Shown here one piece after another: positions 17,451 to 25,911 of a DNA stretch of 64,000 nt; position 1 is the stretch's first letter; the number at the start of each line of letters is the position of its first letter. The DNA comes from Flavobacterium cerinum. GTDB taxonomy: Bacteria > Bacteroidota > Bacteroidia > Flavobacteriales > Flavobacteriaceae. The position numbers and the translations under genes are program-made. The notes below the pieces were generated by a model, which saw nothing but the letters and a program-made list of their open reading frames with translations, was not told the origin of the DNA and searched no databases. The stretch lies in assembly GCF_024496085.1 (NCBI RefSeq), contig NZ_CP101751.1, positions 372,001 to 436,000 of the forward strand, given 5' to 3'.

Positions 17451-18134
17451 TTATATCTCTAATTTGTAGCCTACTCCTTTGATTGTTTTGAATAAATCGT
17501 CACCGATTTTTTCTCTCAGTTTTCGGATATGAACATCGATGGTTCTTCCGCCCACTACTACTTCGTTACCCCAAACTTTATCTAAAATTTCCTCTCTTTT
17601 AAATACTTTTCCGGGTTTTGAAGCCAACAGATAGAACAATTCAAATTCTTTACGCGGCAGGATAATTTCTTCTCCTTCTTTTACAATTTTATATTCCTCA
17701 CGGTTGATTTCAATCTCACCTACTTTCAGCACATCACCCTGTTGCTCTTCTTCTTTTAAGCGGCGCAATAACGCTTTTACCTTACTCACCAAAACTTTCG
17801 GTTTAATTGGCTTTGCGATGTAATCGTCGGCTCCGGCATCAAACCCGGCTACCTGTGAATAATCTTCACTTCTTGCCGTCAGGAACGTAATAATAACGTT
17901 AGACAGTTCCGGAATTTTACGAATATTTTCGCAGGCTTCCATCCCATCCATTTCGGGCATCATCACATCCATAATGATCAACTGCGGCAGCTCTTTTTTT
18001 GCTTTTAAAATGGCTTCTTTACCATTGCTTGCCGTTACTATCTGATAACCTTCCTGTGATAAATTGTACCCTACGATTTCGAGGATATCCTGCTCATCAT
18101 CAACCAATAAAATCTTAATGTCTTTTTTCTTCAT
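17451..18134 (-). CDS. OmpR/PhoB-family response regulator
   Basis: The 227-residue regulator has a receiver domain with D56 (IIMDVMMP) and switch lysine in IAKPIKPK. The C-terminal winged helix carries PRKEFELFYLLASKPGKV and VWGNEVVVGGRTIDVHIRKLR in pieces typical of PhoB. The ATG at 18134 is chosen over an upstream GTG. It is paired with the adjacent PhoR-like kinase. It is divergent from a TonB receptor across a region with Pho-box-like repeats, so phosphate control is a reasonable inference. No pst or phoU gene is present in the window to confirm it. Confidence 0.88.
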   Translation of the reverse strand: MKKKDIKILLVDDEQDILEIVGYNLSQEGYQIVTASNGKEAILKAKKELPQLIIMDVMMPEMDGMEACENIRKIPELSNVIITFLTARSEDYSQVAGFDAGADDYIAKPIKPKVLVSKVKALLRRLKEEEQQGDVLKVGEIEINREEYKIVKEGEEIILPRKEFELFYLLASKPGKVFKREEILDKVWGNEVVVGGRTIDVHIRKLREKIGDDLFKTIKGVGYKLEI

Positions 18135-18196
18135 AATGGACACGCTATGTGTGTTTTCGGGTTGTAAAGGTAAAGATAATACAAAACGATTATATG

Positions 18197-18226
18197 TGTT
18201 AACGATTATTTAATCTGTTAACGATT
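18197..18226. repeat. Direct repeats upstream of the phoB-like gene
   Basis: TGTTAACGATT occurs twice (18197-18207 and 18216-18226). Between them TTAACGA (18199) and TTAATCT (18210) are offset by 11 bases, the periodicity of PhoB/PhoP binding sites. They could be an autoregulatory site. Confidence 0.45.
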
Positions 18227-18261
18227 TCGTAATAAATACGGAACAAAAGCATAACGGGCCG

Positions 18262-18279
18262 CTAACTTCAGGTTAACTT
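18262..18279 (+). promoter_or_regulatory. Pho-box-like direct repeat at the TonB receptor promoter
   Basis: CTAACTT (18262-18268) and TTAACTT (18273-18279) are 7-mers separated by 4 bases, the exact geometry of a Pho box. They are placed just upstream of a promoter-like TTCCTTTG (18288-18295) and about 45 bases before the receptor ATG. Confidence 0.5.
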
Positions 18280-18322
18280 TCAAAGGGTTCCTTTGCGCAA
18301 AATTTAATAAACAACAACACAC

Positions 18323-21073
18323 ATGAAACTTAAGTTATTATTAATCACATTATTATTTACGGTCTTTGCCTTTGCCCAAAAGGGAACTGTTAAAGGTACC
18401 ATTACCGATAAAGAAATGAATAATGAACCGCTGCCCTTTGCCAGTGTTACTATTAAAGGCACGACAATCGGAGCCAATACAGACGAAAAAGGAACTTTTA
18501 GTTTAAGCGTTCCGGAAGGGAACCATACATTAATGATTGCATTTTTAGGATACGAAACTATCGAAGTTCCGTTTAAAATTGCATCAGGAGAAACCAAAAC
18601 AATTGACAAAGCTTTAGGTACCGCAGGTGTACAGTTAGAAGATGTGGTTTTAAAAATCGAAACCAACCGTCAGAAAGAAAGTGCGCTTTTGGTTGAACAG
18701 AAAAAAGCCATCGAAATAAAACAAAGTATCGGAGCACAGGAACTTTCCCGTAAAGGGGTTAGCGATGTTGCTACTGCCGTAACCAAAACAACCGGTATTA
18801 CCAAACAGGAAGGTACCGGAAATATTTATGTAAGAGGTTTGGGTGACCGTTACAACTCTACTACAATGAACGGCTTACCGATTCCTTCCAACGATCCGGA
18901 AAAGAAAAACATTCGTTTGGATATTTTCCCGACTGATATTGTAGAATATGTATCGATTGACAAAGTGTACAACGGTAAAACTTCCGGTGATTTTGCCGGT
19001 GGTAACGTTGATATTACTTCCAAAGACTATAAAGGAAAAGGATTTTTAAGACTGGATATTGGTGCTAATGCCAATACTAATGCACTTGCAGAAGACAATT
19101 TCCGTCTTCCGAAAGGTCCGAACAGTTTCGGATTCAGTAATCCGGCTAATCCAAAAACGATTTCTTCTTATGATTTCAATACCTTACAATTGGAAGGAAA
19201 AACACCAATGGCCGGATCTTTCGGAATTTCAGGTGGAAAATCTTTTGACATCGGTACAGAAGGAAAACTAAGCATTTTCGCTACAGGATCTTTCGGAAAT
19301 GAGTATACTTCAAAAAGAAACGGTAGCGCTAAAGGAAGTGTTAACGGTGACGGAAGTTTAGTTAACCGAAACTTCAACTCCTTCTCTTCAATGGGGTATA
19401 ACACAAACACAACCGGATTAGTAAATGTTGGTTACAAATTCAACAACAACCACAAAGTAAGTTTCAACTCTTTATTCATCAACTCATCCAGTCAGGTTAA
19501 AGATGAATATTATGGTTATATCGCCGACCTTGCTGACGCGGGTAACGGATTGATCCGTCGTTCAGAATATGTAAAAAATACGTTATTTGTAAACCAGTTA
19601 TTAGGTGAGCATACAATCAGCAACCGTTCTAAATTCAACTGGGGCGTAGCACAAAACAATATTACAGGAGATACTCCGGACAGGATGTATAACACTCTAA
19701 GAAACACCGATAACGGTTATACCATTATCAGTCAGTCAAAACCGGATAATCATCGTTATTTCCAACGTTTGAAAGAATATGAAACTGTTGCTACTGCTTC
19801 CGTTGACTATAAATTCGGCAAAACCAGCGAAGGCGACTTTAAAGGTAAATTTACAGCAGGTTATAACGGTCGTTTTAAAAACAGAGATTTTAAAGCTACT
19901 CAGTTTAACTTTAAAACATTCGGACCTTACACTACTACAATCGTAGATCCTCAAAATCTGGATTCATTCTATAACCAACAAAATTTAAACAATGGTTATT
20001 TTGAAATCAGTACGTTTGTCGGAAATGCCGAAATCAGCAATGCTTTAGATCCTCAGAAATATACCGGAGAGCAAATTATTCACGGCGGTTATTTAAATAC
20101 CGAATACAAATTCAACTCTAAATTAACAGCTGTTTTAGGTTTACGCGCTGAGAACATTTCACAAAAGGTAGATTGGAAAACCCAATTGGATCCGGTTGGC
20201 GATAAAGACGAATTCAAAAAAACAACGTTTCTACCTAACTTAATCATGAAATATGAACTAAACGACAAACAAAACCTTCGTTTAGGATTAAGCAAAACTT
20301 ATACATTACCACAGTTTAAAGAAAGAGCCTTATTTATCTATGAAGATGTAACCGAAGTAAAAGTAGGTAACCCGGATTTATATCCATCTGACAACTACAA
20401 CTTAGATATTAAATGGGAAATGTTCCCTAAAAGCGAAGAGTTATTATCCTTCACAGCTTTCGGAAAATATATCCTGAATCCGATCAATGAAGTAACGATT
20501 GCTTCTTCAACCAATGATATTTCATTCTTAAATACAGGTGATCGCGGTTATGTAGCCGGAGCTGAAGCTGAATTCCGAAAATTAATTTTCGAATCCGGTG
20601 AAGCGAATTCTAAAAAATTAACAGCCGGTGTAAACGCTTCTTATATGTATACAACTCAGGACTTAAATGCCTCAAAAGTAGACAAAGAGACACGTTACAA
20701 TGTTGACTTTACAAAATCGAAAAGTGCATTTACAGGAGCCTCTCCATTATTATTAAATGCTGATGTTACCTTCTTCAAAGAATGGAACAACAAAGAATCC
20801 AACATTTCAACAACACTAGCTTATTCTTACTTCTCTGATCGTATCTATGCATTAGGAACCAATATGCGTGGTGATCAGGTAGACAAAGCAGTGGGAACAT
20901 TAGATTTTATTGTAAAATCGAAGATCAATAAAAACTTAGGTTTCGGATTAATGGCTAAAAACATTTTAAATCCTAAAATCGAACGCGTACAGGAAAACAA
21001 CAATGGTGACGTTACGTTATTAACCTATACCAAAGGAATGAACCTGGGTTTCAACATCAACTACCAGTTTTAA
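18323..21073 (+). CDS. TonB-dependent outer membrane receptor with carboxypeptidase-like N-terminal domain
   Basis: The 916-residue protein has a signal peptide (cleavage near residue 19, FAFAQ). A CarboxypepD_reg-like domain spans about 20-105. The plug (about 125-235) has RGLGDRYNSTTMNG, and a long beta-barrel ends in a C-terminal phenylalanine. These features define an energised outer-membrane importer. It is not followed by SusD, so it is not a polysaccharide-type SusCD pair. It is divergent from phoB/phoR and followed by a beta-helix lipoprotein and a mini T9SS protein. Import or release of phosphorus compounds is an inference from this context and the Pho-box-like site. Confidence 0.9.
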   Translation: MKLKLLLITLLFTVFAFAQKGTVKGTITDKEMNNEPLPFASVTIKGTTIGANTDEKGTFSLSVPEGNHTLMIAFLGYETIEVPFKIASGETKTIDKALGTAGVQLEDVVLKIETNRQKESALLVEQKKAIEIKQSIGAQELSRKGVSDVATAVTKTTGITKQEGTGNIYVRGLGDRYNSTTMNGLPIPSNDPEKKNIRLDIFPTDIVEYVSIDKVYNGKTSGDFAGGNVDITSKDYKGKGFLRLDIGANANTNALAEDNFRLPKGPNSFGFSNPANPKTISSYDFNTLQLEGKTPMAGSFGISGGKSFDIGTEGKLSIFATGSFGNEYTSKRNGSAKGSVNGDGSLVNRNFNSFSSMGYNTNTTGLVNVGYKFNNNHKVSFNSLFINSSSQVKDEYYGYIADLADAGNGLIRRSEYVKNTLFVNQLLGEHTISNRSKFNWGVAQNNITGDTPDRMYNTLRNTDNGYTIISQSKPDNHRYFQRLKEYETVATASVDYKFGKTSEGDFKGKFTAGYNGRFKNRDFKATQFNFKTFGPYTTTIVDPQNLDSFYNQQNLNNGYFEISTFVGNAEISNALDPQKYTGEQIIHGGYLNTEYKFNSKLTAVLGLRAENISQKVDWKTQLDPVGDKDEFKKTTFLPNLIMKYELNDKQNLRLGLSKTYTLPQFKERALFIYEDVTEVKVGNPDLYPSDNYNLDIKWEMFPKSEELLSFTAFGKYILNPINEVTIASSTNDISFLNTGDRGYVAGAEAEFRKLIFESGEANSKKLTAGVNASYMYTTQDLNASKVDKETRYNVDFTKSKSAFTGASPLLLNADVTFFKEWNNKESNISTTLAYSYFSDRIYALGTNMRGDQVDKAVGTLDFIVKSKINKNLGFGLMAKNILNPKIERVQENNNGDVTLLTYTKGMNLGFNINYQF

Positions 21074-21093
21074 TTCCAAAACACAATATATCT

Positions 21094-21125
21094 GAAGGAG
21101 CGCATGATCGCTCCTTCTTTTTTTA
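21094..21125 (+). terminator. Terminator after the TonB receptor gene
   Basis: A 9-bp perfect stem GAAGGAGCG / CGCTCCTTC with loop CATGAT precedes a T run of eight. It may attenuate rather than block expression of the downstream lipoprotein. Confidence 0.85.
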
Positions 21126-21271
21126 AGTAAAGTTTGCTTAACAAACGAAACATTCACTTAATAATTACTTCTTCATATATTAATCCAACCATGACAATGG
21201 CTTAACCTCTGTATAAAAAAATCACAGCACTTTTGCATCAAGACATAACTAAAAAATTATTTAGAAAAAAA

Positions 21272-22450
21272 ATGAAAAATTCAATTGTAAAATTATTTGG
21301 GATTTTCGCAGTAACTACTGGAATCTTAACAAGTTGTTCTTCTTCTGACGAGAGCACACCAAGCGCACCTTCATCTTCTTTCGTAGCTAACGCTAACGAT
21401 TTTAAAGGTGTAATCACTGATGGTGTTGTAACTTTAGTTGCCGGAGCTACTTACAAGCTTACTGGTAAAATCCAAGTAAATAGCGGTGCTACTTTAACGA
21501 TCCCTGCCGGAACAAAAATCGAAGGTACAGGAGGAACATCTGCTTATATTGCAGTAGCACAAGGTGGTAAAATCAACATTTTAGGAACAGCTGCTAACCC
21601 GGTAGTAATGACAAGTGGTTTAGCTACTAAAAATGCTGGTGACTGGGGAGGTTTAGTAATTTGTGGTAAAGCTCCAATCAACAGAGGAACAGTAACAGCT
21701 CAGTCTGAAGTTGCAGATTTAACTTACGGAGGAACAGTAGCAAACGATAATTCCGGTGTAATCCAATATTTAAGAGTAGAATATTCAGGTGCTGCATTTA
21801 ACACTGAAAAAGAATTCAACGGTATTTCTTTCTTCGGAGTTGGTTCCGGAACTGTAGTAGAAAATGTAGAAGTATATCACGGTGCTGATGACGGATTCGA
21901 ATTTTTCGGAGGAACAGTTAACACTTCAAACTTAATCTCTATCGGAAACGAAGATGATCAATTTGACTGGACAGAAGGATGGAACGGTACAAACACAAAC
22001 TGGTACGGTAAACTTGCTTTCGGAAAAGGAAACAGAGGTATCGAAGCCGACAACTATGAGTTCAACTTTGACGCTAACCCGGTATCTAATCCTAAAATCA
22101 CTAACTTAACTTTAATCGGAGCCGGAAGTTCTGCTGATGCAACAGCTTACCCAGAAAACCAGGCTTTAAAATTAAGAAGAGGAACTAAAGGAATGTTCAG
22201 CAACGTAGTGTTGAAAGATTTCAAAACAGGATATGATGTTGAGCACGATCAAACAATCTCTTTCGTAGGCACTACTTTAAAAGGGACAAACACTAAATTC
22301 GAAGGAATCGGATCTAACGCTAAAGGTAAGAAAACTGACGGTAATAACGCTGACGTAGCCGGAGTATTCACTGAGTCTGCTGCTGCAACAGGAGCCGGAA
22401 ACGGAACTGCTGCTCCAAGCTGGGCAACAGGATGGACAGTTGGATTCTAA
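21272..22450 (+). CDS. Secreted lipoprotein with beta-helix-like repeats
   Basis: The 392-residue protein has a lipoprotein signal with lipobox LTSC (C22) followed by a Ser/Asp/Pro-rich linker (about 23-38). The body has short beta-strand repeats rich in Gly, Asn and Val. It contains conserved-looking blocks GDWGGLVICGKAPIN and VYHGADDGFEFFGGTV, suggesting a right-handed beta-helix. The ATG at 21272 is chosen over a TTG 13 codons upstream, since it places the signal peptide at the N-terminus. Members of this type are often found beside TonB receptors in Bacteroidota. Function is unknown; surface capture of a nutrient for the upstream receptor is inference. Confidence 0.7.
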   Translation: MKNSIVKLFGIFAVTTGILTSCSSSDESTPSAPSSSFVANANDFKGVITDGVVTLVAGATYKLTGKIQVNSGATLTIPAGTKIEGTGGTSAYIAVAQGGKINILGTAANPVVMTSGLATKNAGDWGGLVICGKAPINRGTVTAQSEVADLTYGGTVANDNSGVIQYLRVEYSGAAFNTEKEFNGISFFGVGSGTVVENVEVYHGADDGFEFFGGTVNTSNLISIGNEDDQFDWTEGWNGTNTNWYGKLAFGKGNRGIEADNYEFNFDANPVSNPKITNLTLIGAGSSADATAYPENQALKLRRGTKGMFSNVVLKDFKTGYDVEHDQTISFVGTTLKGTNTKFEGIGSNAKGKKTDGNNADVAGVFTESAAATGAGNGTAAPSWATGWTVGF

Positions 22451-22473
22451 TCTTTACAAAAAATAATCTTTTT

Positions 22474-22513
22474 CAAAAAAATATCTCTCTTTCATAAGGG
22501 GGATATTTTTTTT
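22474..22513 (+). terminator. Terminator after the beta-helix lipoprotein gene
   Basis: A 16-bp stem with two mismatches (left arm from 22475, right arm ending in GATATTTTTTTT) follows the stop codon by about 25 bases. Confidence 0.7.
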
Positions 22514-22562
22514 GGCATAAGTTTTGAACTTTTTTTCATATCTTTATACCCTATTTAAACCT

Positions 22563-22889
22563 ATGAAGAAAAATTACTTTTATATTATTTTAGTTGCCTT
22601 TTTTATGTTTTCCGTGGATTCATTTGCACAGGAATCAAAAGGTTCTTCGGGTACCACTATCGAGGGTCTGAACATATATCCAAACCCGACCAACGGTGAT
22701 AAAATTTATATCACCTCAAAATCATCTCAAGATAAAGAAGTTGAAATTTTTGACGTATTAGGAAAGCGCATTTTACAGGCCAGTTTAAACTCAAAAGAGC
22801 TTAATATAGCCAACTTAAACGCCGGTGTATACATCATTAAAATAAAAGAAGGTGAAGCTTCTGCAACAAGAAAGCTTATTATCAAATAG
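22563..22889 (+). CDS. Mini T9SS type A sorting-domain protein
   Basis: The 108-residue protein has a signal peptide (cleaved near DSFAQ, residue 23) and about ten linker residues. A complete T9SS type A C-terminal domain then starts at LNIYPNPTNGDKIYI and ends with NAGVYIIKIKEGE..RKLIIK. There is essentially no cargo domain. The ATG at 22563 is chosen because upstream in-frame codons give no signal peptide. Family knowledge: this domain directs export through the type IX system, with either cell-surface attachment or release. A stand-alone copy could be a surface module, a decoy or a remnant. It follows the TonB/lipoprotein genes on the same strand. Confidence 0.8.
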   Translation: MKKNYFYIILVAFFMFSVDSFAQESKGSSGTTIEGLNIYPNPTNGDKIYITSKSSQDKEVEIFDVLGKRILQASLNSKELNIANLNAGVYIIKIKEGEASATRKLIIK

Positions 22890-22972
22890 TTAACAAAGCG
22901 TTATTTCTTACATTTAACCATAATTTTACATTAAAAGTTTTCATTTATCACGAAATACTTCTTAACTTTGTT

Positions 22973-22980
22973 GTCCACTT
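22973..22980 (+). promoter_or_regulatory. -7 promoter element of the first carbohydrate-binding-like T9SS gene
   Basis: TAACTTTG is a perfect TAnnTTTG 20 bases before the ATG at 23001. Confidence 0.55.
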
Positions 22981-23000
22981 TTTAAAAAACAATTCAAAAC

Positions 23001-23792
23001 ATGAAAAAACTTTACACTTTATTAGCAACTGTTGCATTATCGTATGCTGTCAATGCTCAAAACTTAATAACCAATGGTGGATTCGAAAACTGGACAGCTG
23101 GAGCTCCTGATTCATGGACTGTTACTGTTCCTGCTAATGGCGGATCTGTCACTCGTGAAACTGCTGCTGGTAACATCCACGGCGGTACAAGTTCAGCTAA
23201 ATTTACAGCACCTGCCGGAACAGGTAACGTAAGAGCTGGTGTTGCTGACTTCGCAGTAGTTGCTGGTCACCAATACACATTGACTTACTGGTACAAAGAT
23301 GAAACCGATAATGCTAAAGGAAGACACTGGGGAGCTTGGAGAACAAGTTCTGCCGCTATTACTGACACTTCTTTGCAACCTGATTACTATGGTAACACTA
23401 CAGGATGGCAGCAAGTTACCGTAACTGCTACTGCTCCTGCTGGCGCAACAATCTTACGTTTTGATTTCCGTGTATACCAAGACACTGGTAACTCAGGAGC
23501 TATCTATTATGATGACGTAACATTAGTAGACAATACACTAGGTTTACAAGAAAATATCATCGCTGGTTTAAAAGTATATCCTAACCCGGTATCAGGAAAC
23601 AACTTTTACATCGCTTCTGACGCTTCTGCTGTAAAATCAGTTGTAGTTTACGATGTTTTAGGAAAACAAGTGATCAACACTCAAGTTGAAAACGAAGCTG
23701 CTATTAACGTTTCAAACTTAAACGCTGGTGTTTATATCGTTAAAATCACTGAAGAAGGAAAAACGGCTACTAGAAAACTAGTGATCAAATAA
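23001..23792 (+). CDS. T9SS secreted protein with carbohydrate-binding-like domain (paralogue 1)
   Basis: The 263-residue protein has a signal peptide (cleavage after about residue 19, AVNAQ). A jelly-roll-like domain (about 20-178) has the CBM4/9-type opening NLITNGGFENWTAG and closing YYDDVTLVDN. A T9SS type A sorting domain (about 188-263) runs from GLKVYPNPVSG to RKLVIK. No catalytic domain is present. It should be exported across the outer membrane and may bind glycans or act as an adhesive surface protein. It is paralogous to the next gene; both are followed by strong terminators carrying the same stem. Confidence 0.8.
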   Translation: MKKLYTLLATVALSYAVNAQNLITNGGFENWTAGAPDSWTVTVPANGGSVTRETAAGNIHGGTSSAKFTAPAGTGNVRAGVADFAVVAGHQYTLTYWYKDETDNAKGRHWGAWRTSSAAITDTSLQPDYYGNTTGWQQVTVTATAPAGATILRFDFRVYQDTGNSGAIYYDDVTLVDNTLGLQENIIAGLKVYPNPVSGNNFYIASDASAVKSVVVYDVLGKQVINTQVENEAAINVSNLNAGVYIVKITEEGKTATRKLVIK

Positions 23793-23813
23793 TTTTTCTT
23801 CAAAAATATATTT

Positions 23814-23842
23814 AAGCACCAACAATGTTGGTGCTTTTTTTT
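23814..23842 (+). terminator. Terminator of T9SS paralogue 1
   Basis: AAGCACCAACA and TGTTGGTGCTT form a perfect 11-bp stem followed by a T run. The same AGCACCAAC core recurs in the terminator at 24784, consistent with duplication. Confidence 0.88.
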
Positions 23843-23928
23843 ATGCCCTAAGCTCAAAATTTAAACAACCCTTTACTTTAAGGTGATCAAAAGAAAACAT
23901 CCAGGTACTATCTTGCCAATAAAAAACC

Positions 23929-24759
23929 ATGAGACAATTTTACCTGATTTTATTTAGCATCGCATTAAGCGTAACCACTAACGCCCAAACGAACTTAATT
24001 CCAAACGGGAATTTTGAAACCTGGACTAACAACACTACTCCTACCGGATTTTCATCTACAAACACAGAAACTTTCTCTGCTAATAATTTTATCACCAGAG
24101 AATCCGGCATCATCAAAAACGGGGCTGCTGCGGTAAAGCACCAATCCCAAGACGACACACAAACTTTAAGTCCGGACAACCTGATTCCGGTAATTCCCGG
24201 AAACAATTATACGATTTCCTACTGGTATCTGGACAATGACACCAAAGCCCGTACCCGCGCCTGGCATTCATGGGTTAGCATTTCAAACGGCAATGAAATG
24301 GAATTAACAGACCATCGTGATCAATTACATCCAACCACTTATTCCAGCAACAGCGCACAATGGGTTCAGGTTAGCTTTACTTTAACAGCACCTTCTAACG
24401 CTACTCATTTCCGTTTTCAGGCTCGCACTTACAGACAATCCGGAACAAGTGTAGGAGGTTATATTTATTATGACGATTTCTCGATGGTAAACAACACACC
24501 GATGGGATTAACGGATCATCAAATAGACGGCTTAAAATTATATCCGAATCCGGCCGGCAACAATGATAATCTTTATATCACTTCGACTACAGGATCTGAC
24601 AAAACAATTGAGATTTATGACATTCTGGGAAAACAAATTCAAAATATAAAAACGGAAAGCAACAGCCCAATCAGTATTTCCAACCTTACTACAGGCGTAT
24701 ATCTTCTAAAAATTACAGAAGAGGGAAAAACCGCTACTCAAAAGCTGATTATTAAATAA
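23929..24759 (+). CDS. T9SS secreted protein with carbohydrate-binding-like domain (paralogue 2)
   Basis: The 276-residue protein has a signal peptide ending near TTNAQ (residue 20). A CBM4/9-like jelly-roll opens with LIPNGNFETWTNN and closes with IYYDDFSMVNN. A T9SS type A domain runs from GLKLYPNPAGN to QKLIIK. Layout and the C-terminal 80 residues closely follow the preceding gene, so the pair arose by tandem duplication; the binding domains have diverged. Function beyond secretion and probable ligand binding is unknown. Confidence 0.8.
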   Translation: MRQFYLILFSIALSVTTNAQTNLIPNGNFETWTNNTTPTGFSSTNTETFSANNFITRESGIIKNGAAAVKHQSQDDTQTLSPDNLIPVIPGNNYTISYWYLDNDTKARTRAWHSWVSISNGNEMELTDHRDQLHPTTYSSNSAQWVQVSFTLTAPSNATHFRFQARTYRQSGTSVGGYIYYDDFSMVNNTPMGLTDHQIDGLKLYPNPAGNNDNLYITSTTGSDKTIEIYDILGKQIQNIKTESNSPISISNLTTGVYLLKITEEGKTATQKLIIK

Positions 24760-24783
24760 ATCCCATATCCTTAACCTTACCCG

Positions 24784-24811
24784 GCACCAACATTAGTTGG
24801 TGCTTTTTTGT
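24784..24811 (+). terminator. Terminator of T9SS paralogue 2
   Basis: GCACCAAC-atta-GTTGGTGC is followed by a T run. Confidence 0.85.
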
Positions 24812-24888
24812 TTTAAAACACAAAATGTTATTTTCAAAACAATGAATTATTTTCCTTAATTTGTCAGAAATTTTTTAAATCTATTTAT

Positions 24889-25899
24889 ATGAAAACAAAA
24901 CTACTTTTAACAGGGTTCTTTTTAAGCGGATTTCTATCATTAAATGCACAAAACGTAGCTTCTAATTCAACCGTCACAAGTGGTGGCCTACAATCCGGTA
25001 GTAATGGAGAAGGCAATACTTTTTATGGTTATCAAGCCGGCATGTCAACAAACAATGTTACATTCAGCGACAACACCTTTATTGGCCACTCAGCCGGAAA
25101 AACAAATACTTCCGGCAAACAAAATGTCTTTATCGGAAATCATTCAGGCATAGACAATATAACAGGAACAAACAATCTCTTTATTGGCTATGGTTCTGGC
25201 TCTAATAATACTACGGGCAATCAAAACACATATATAGGCAGCCTAGCCGGTGCATTTGCCCCTGGAACCACAAACACCTTTATAGGATATAATACAGGGC
25301 GAGAAAACCAAGGCAACAACAATACATTCATTGGAGCAGGAGCGGGAGCAGAAACCACAGGGTCAGGAAACGTTTTAATTGGAACAAACGTTGCATTAAG
25401 CTACAATATTGACAATAAGCTTTACATTGACAACAAAGAAACTGATACGCCTTTAATATGGGGTGATTTTGTAACCAGTCAATTAAAACTAAACGGAAAA
25501 GTAGGTATCGGAACTAATTTTGGCAACTTCCCAACAACAGCTGGTGGCGTTAATCTAAACAATTATAGTCTTTTTGTAAAAGGAGGTATTTTAACAGAGG
25601 AAGTCCGTGTTAACCTGCAATCTGCCTGGGCGGATTATGTATTTCAACCGGAGTACCAATTACCTACACTAAACGAAGTAGAAAAACATATTCAGGAAAA
25701 AGGCCATTTAATAAATGTTCCGTCTGCCGCACAAGTTGCTTCACAAGGAATTGCATTAGGAGAAATGATAAAAATTCAACAGGAAAAAATCGAAGAATTA
25801 ACCCTGTACATCATTGAACAGAATAAAACCAATGAAAAGCAAGCTAAAGACATTGAAGAATTAAAAAAGCTTGTAAACAACCTGACAAATAACAAATAA
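24889..25899 (+). CDS. Secreted head-repeat protein with coiled-coil C-terminus (paralogue A)
   Basis: The 336-residue protein has a signal peptide ending near SLNAQ (residue 21). From about 45 to 165 there are six or seven repeats of the form N-T-F-I-G-x-x-[AS]-G (for example NTFIGHSAGKTN, NVFIGNHSGIDN), resembling the stacked head repeats of trimeric adhesins. Next is a short linker, then a conserved block (LQSAWADYVFQPEY..LPTLNEVEKHI), and finally a coiled coil (about 290-336). The C-terminus lacks a T9SS sorting domain, so its route to the surface is unclear. It is paralogous to the gene at 29269; the two flank the M43 metalloprotease. Confidence 0.7.
   Translation: MKTKLLLTGFFLSGFLSLNAQNVASNSTVTSGGLQSGSNGEGNTFYGYQAGMSTNNVTFSDNTFIGHSAGKTNTSGKQNVFIGNHSGIDNITGTNNLFIGYGSGSNNTTGNQNTYIGSLAGAFAPGTTNTFIGYNTGRENQGNNNTFIGAGAGAETTGSGNVLIGTNVALSYNIDNKLYIDNKETDTPLIWGDFVTSQLKLNGKVGIGTNFGNFPTTAGGVNLNNYSLFVKGGILTEEVRVNLQSAWADYVFQPEYQLPTLNEVEKHIQEKGHLINVPSAAQVASQGIALGEMIKIQQEKIEELTLYIIEQNKTNEKQAKDIEELKKLVNNLTNNK
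25576..25650 (+). repeat. Direct repeat copy 1 (within paralogue A)
   Basis: About 75 bases are near-identical (about seven differences) to 29905-29979, 4329 bases downstream. They encode the VKGGILTEEVRVNLQSAWAD region. Recombination between the copies would remove the metalloprotease gene. Confidence 0.8.
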
Positions 25900-25911
25900 T
25901 CCTTTAACAGC

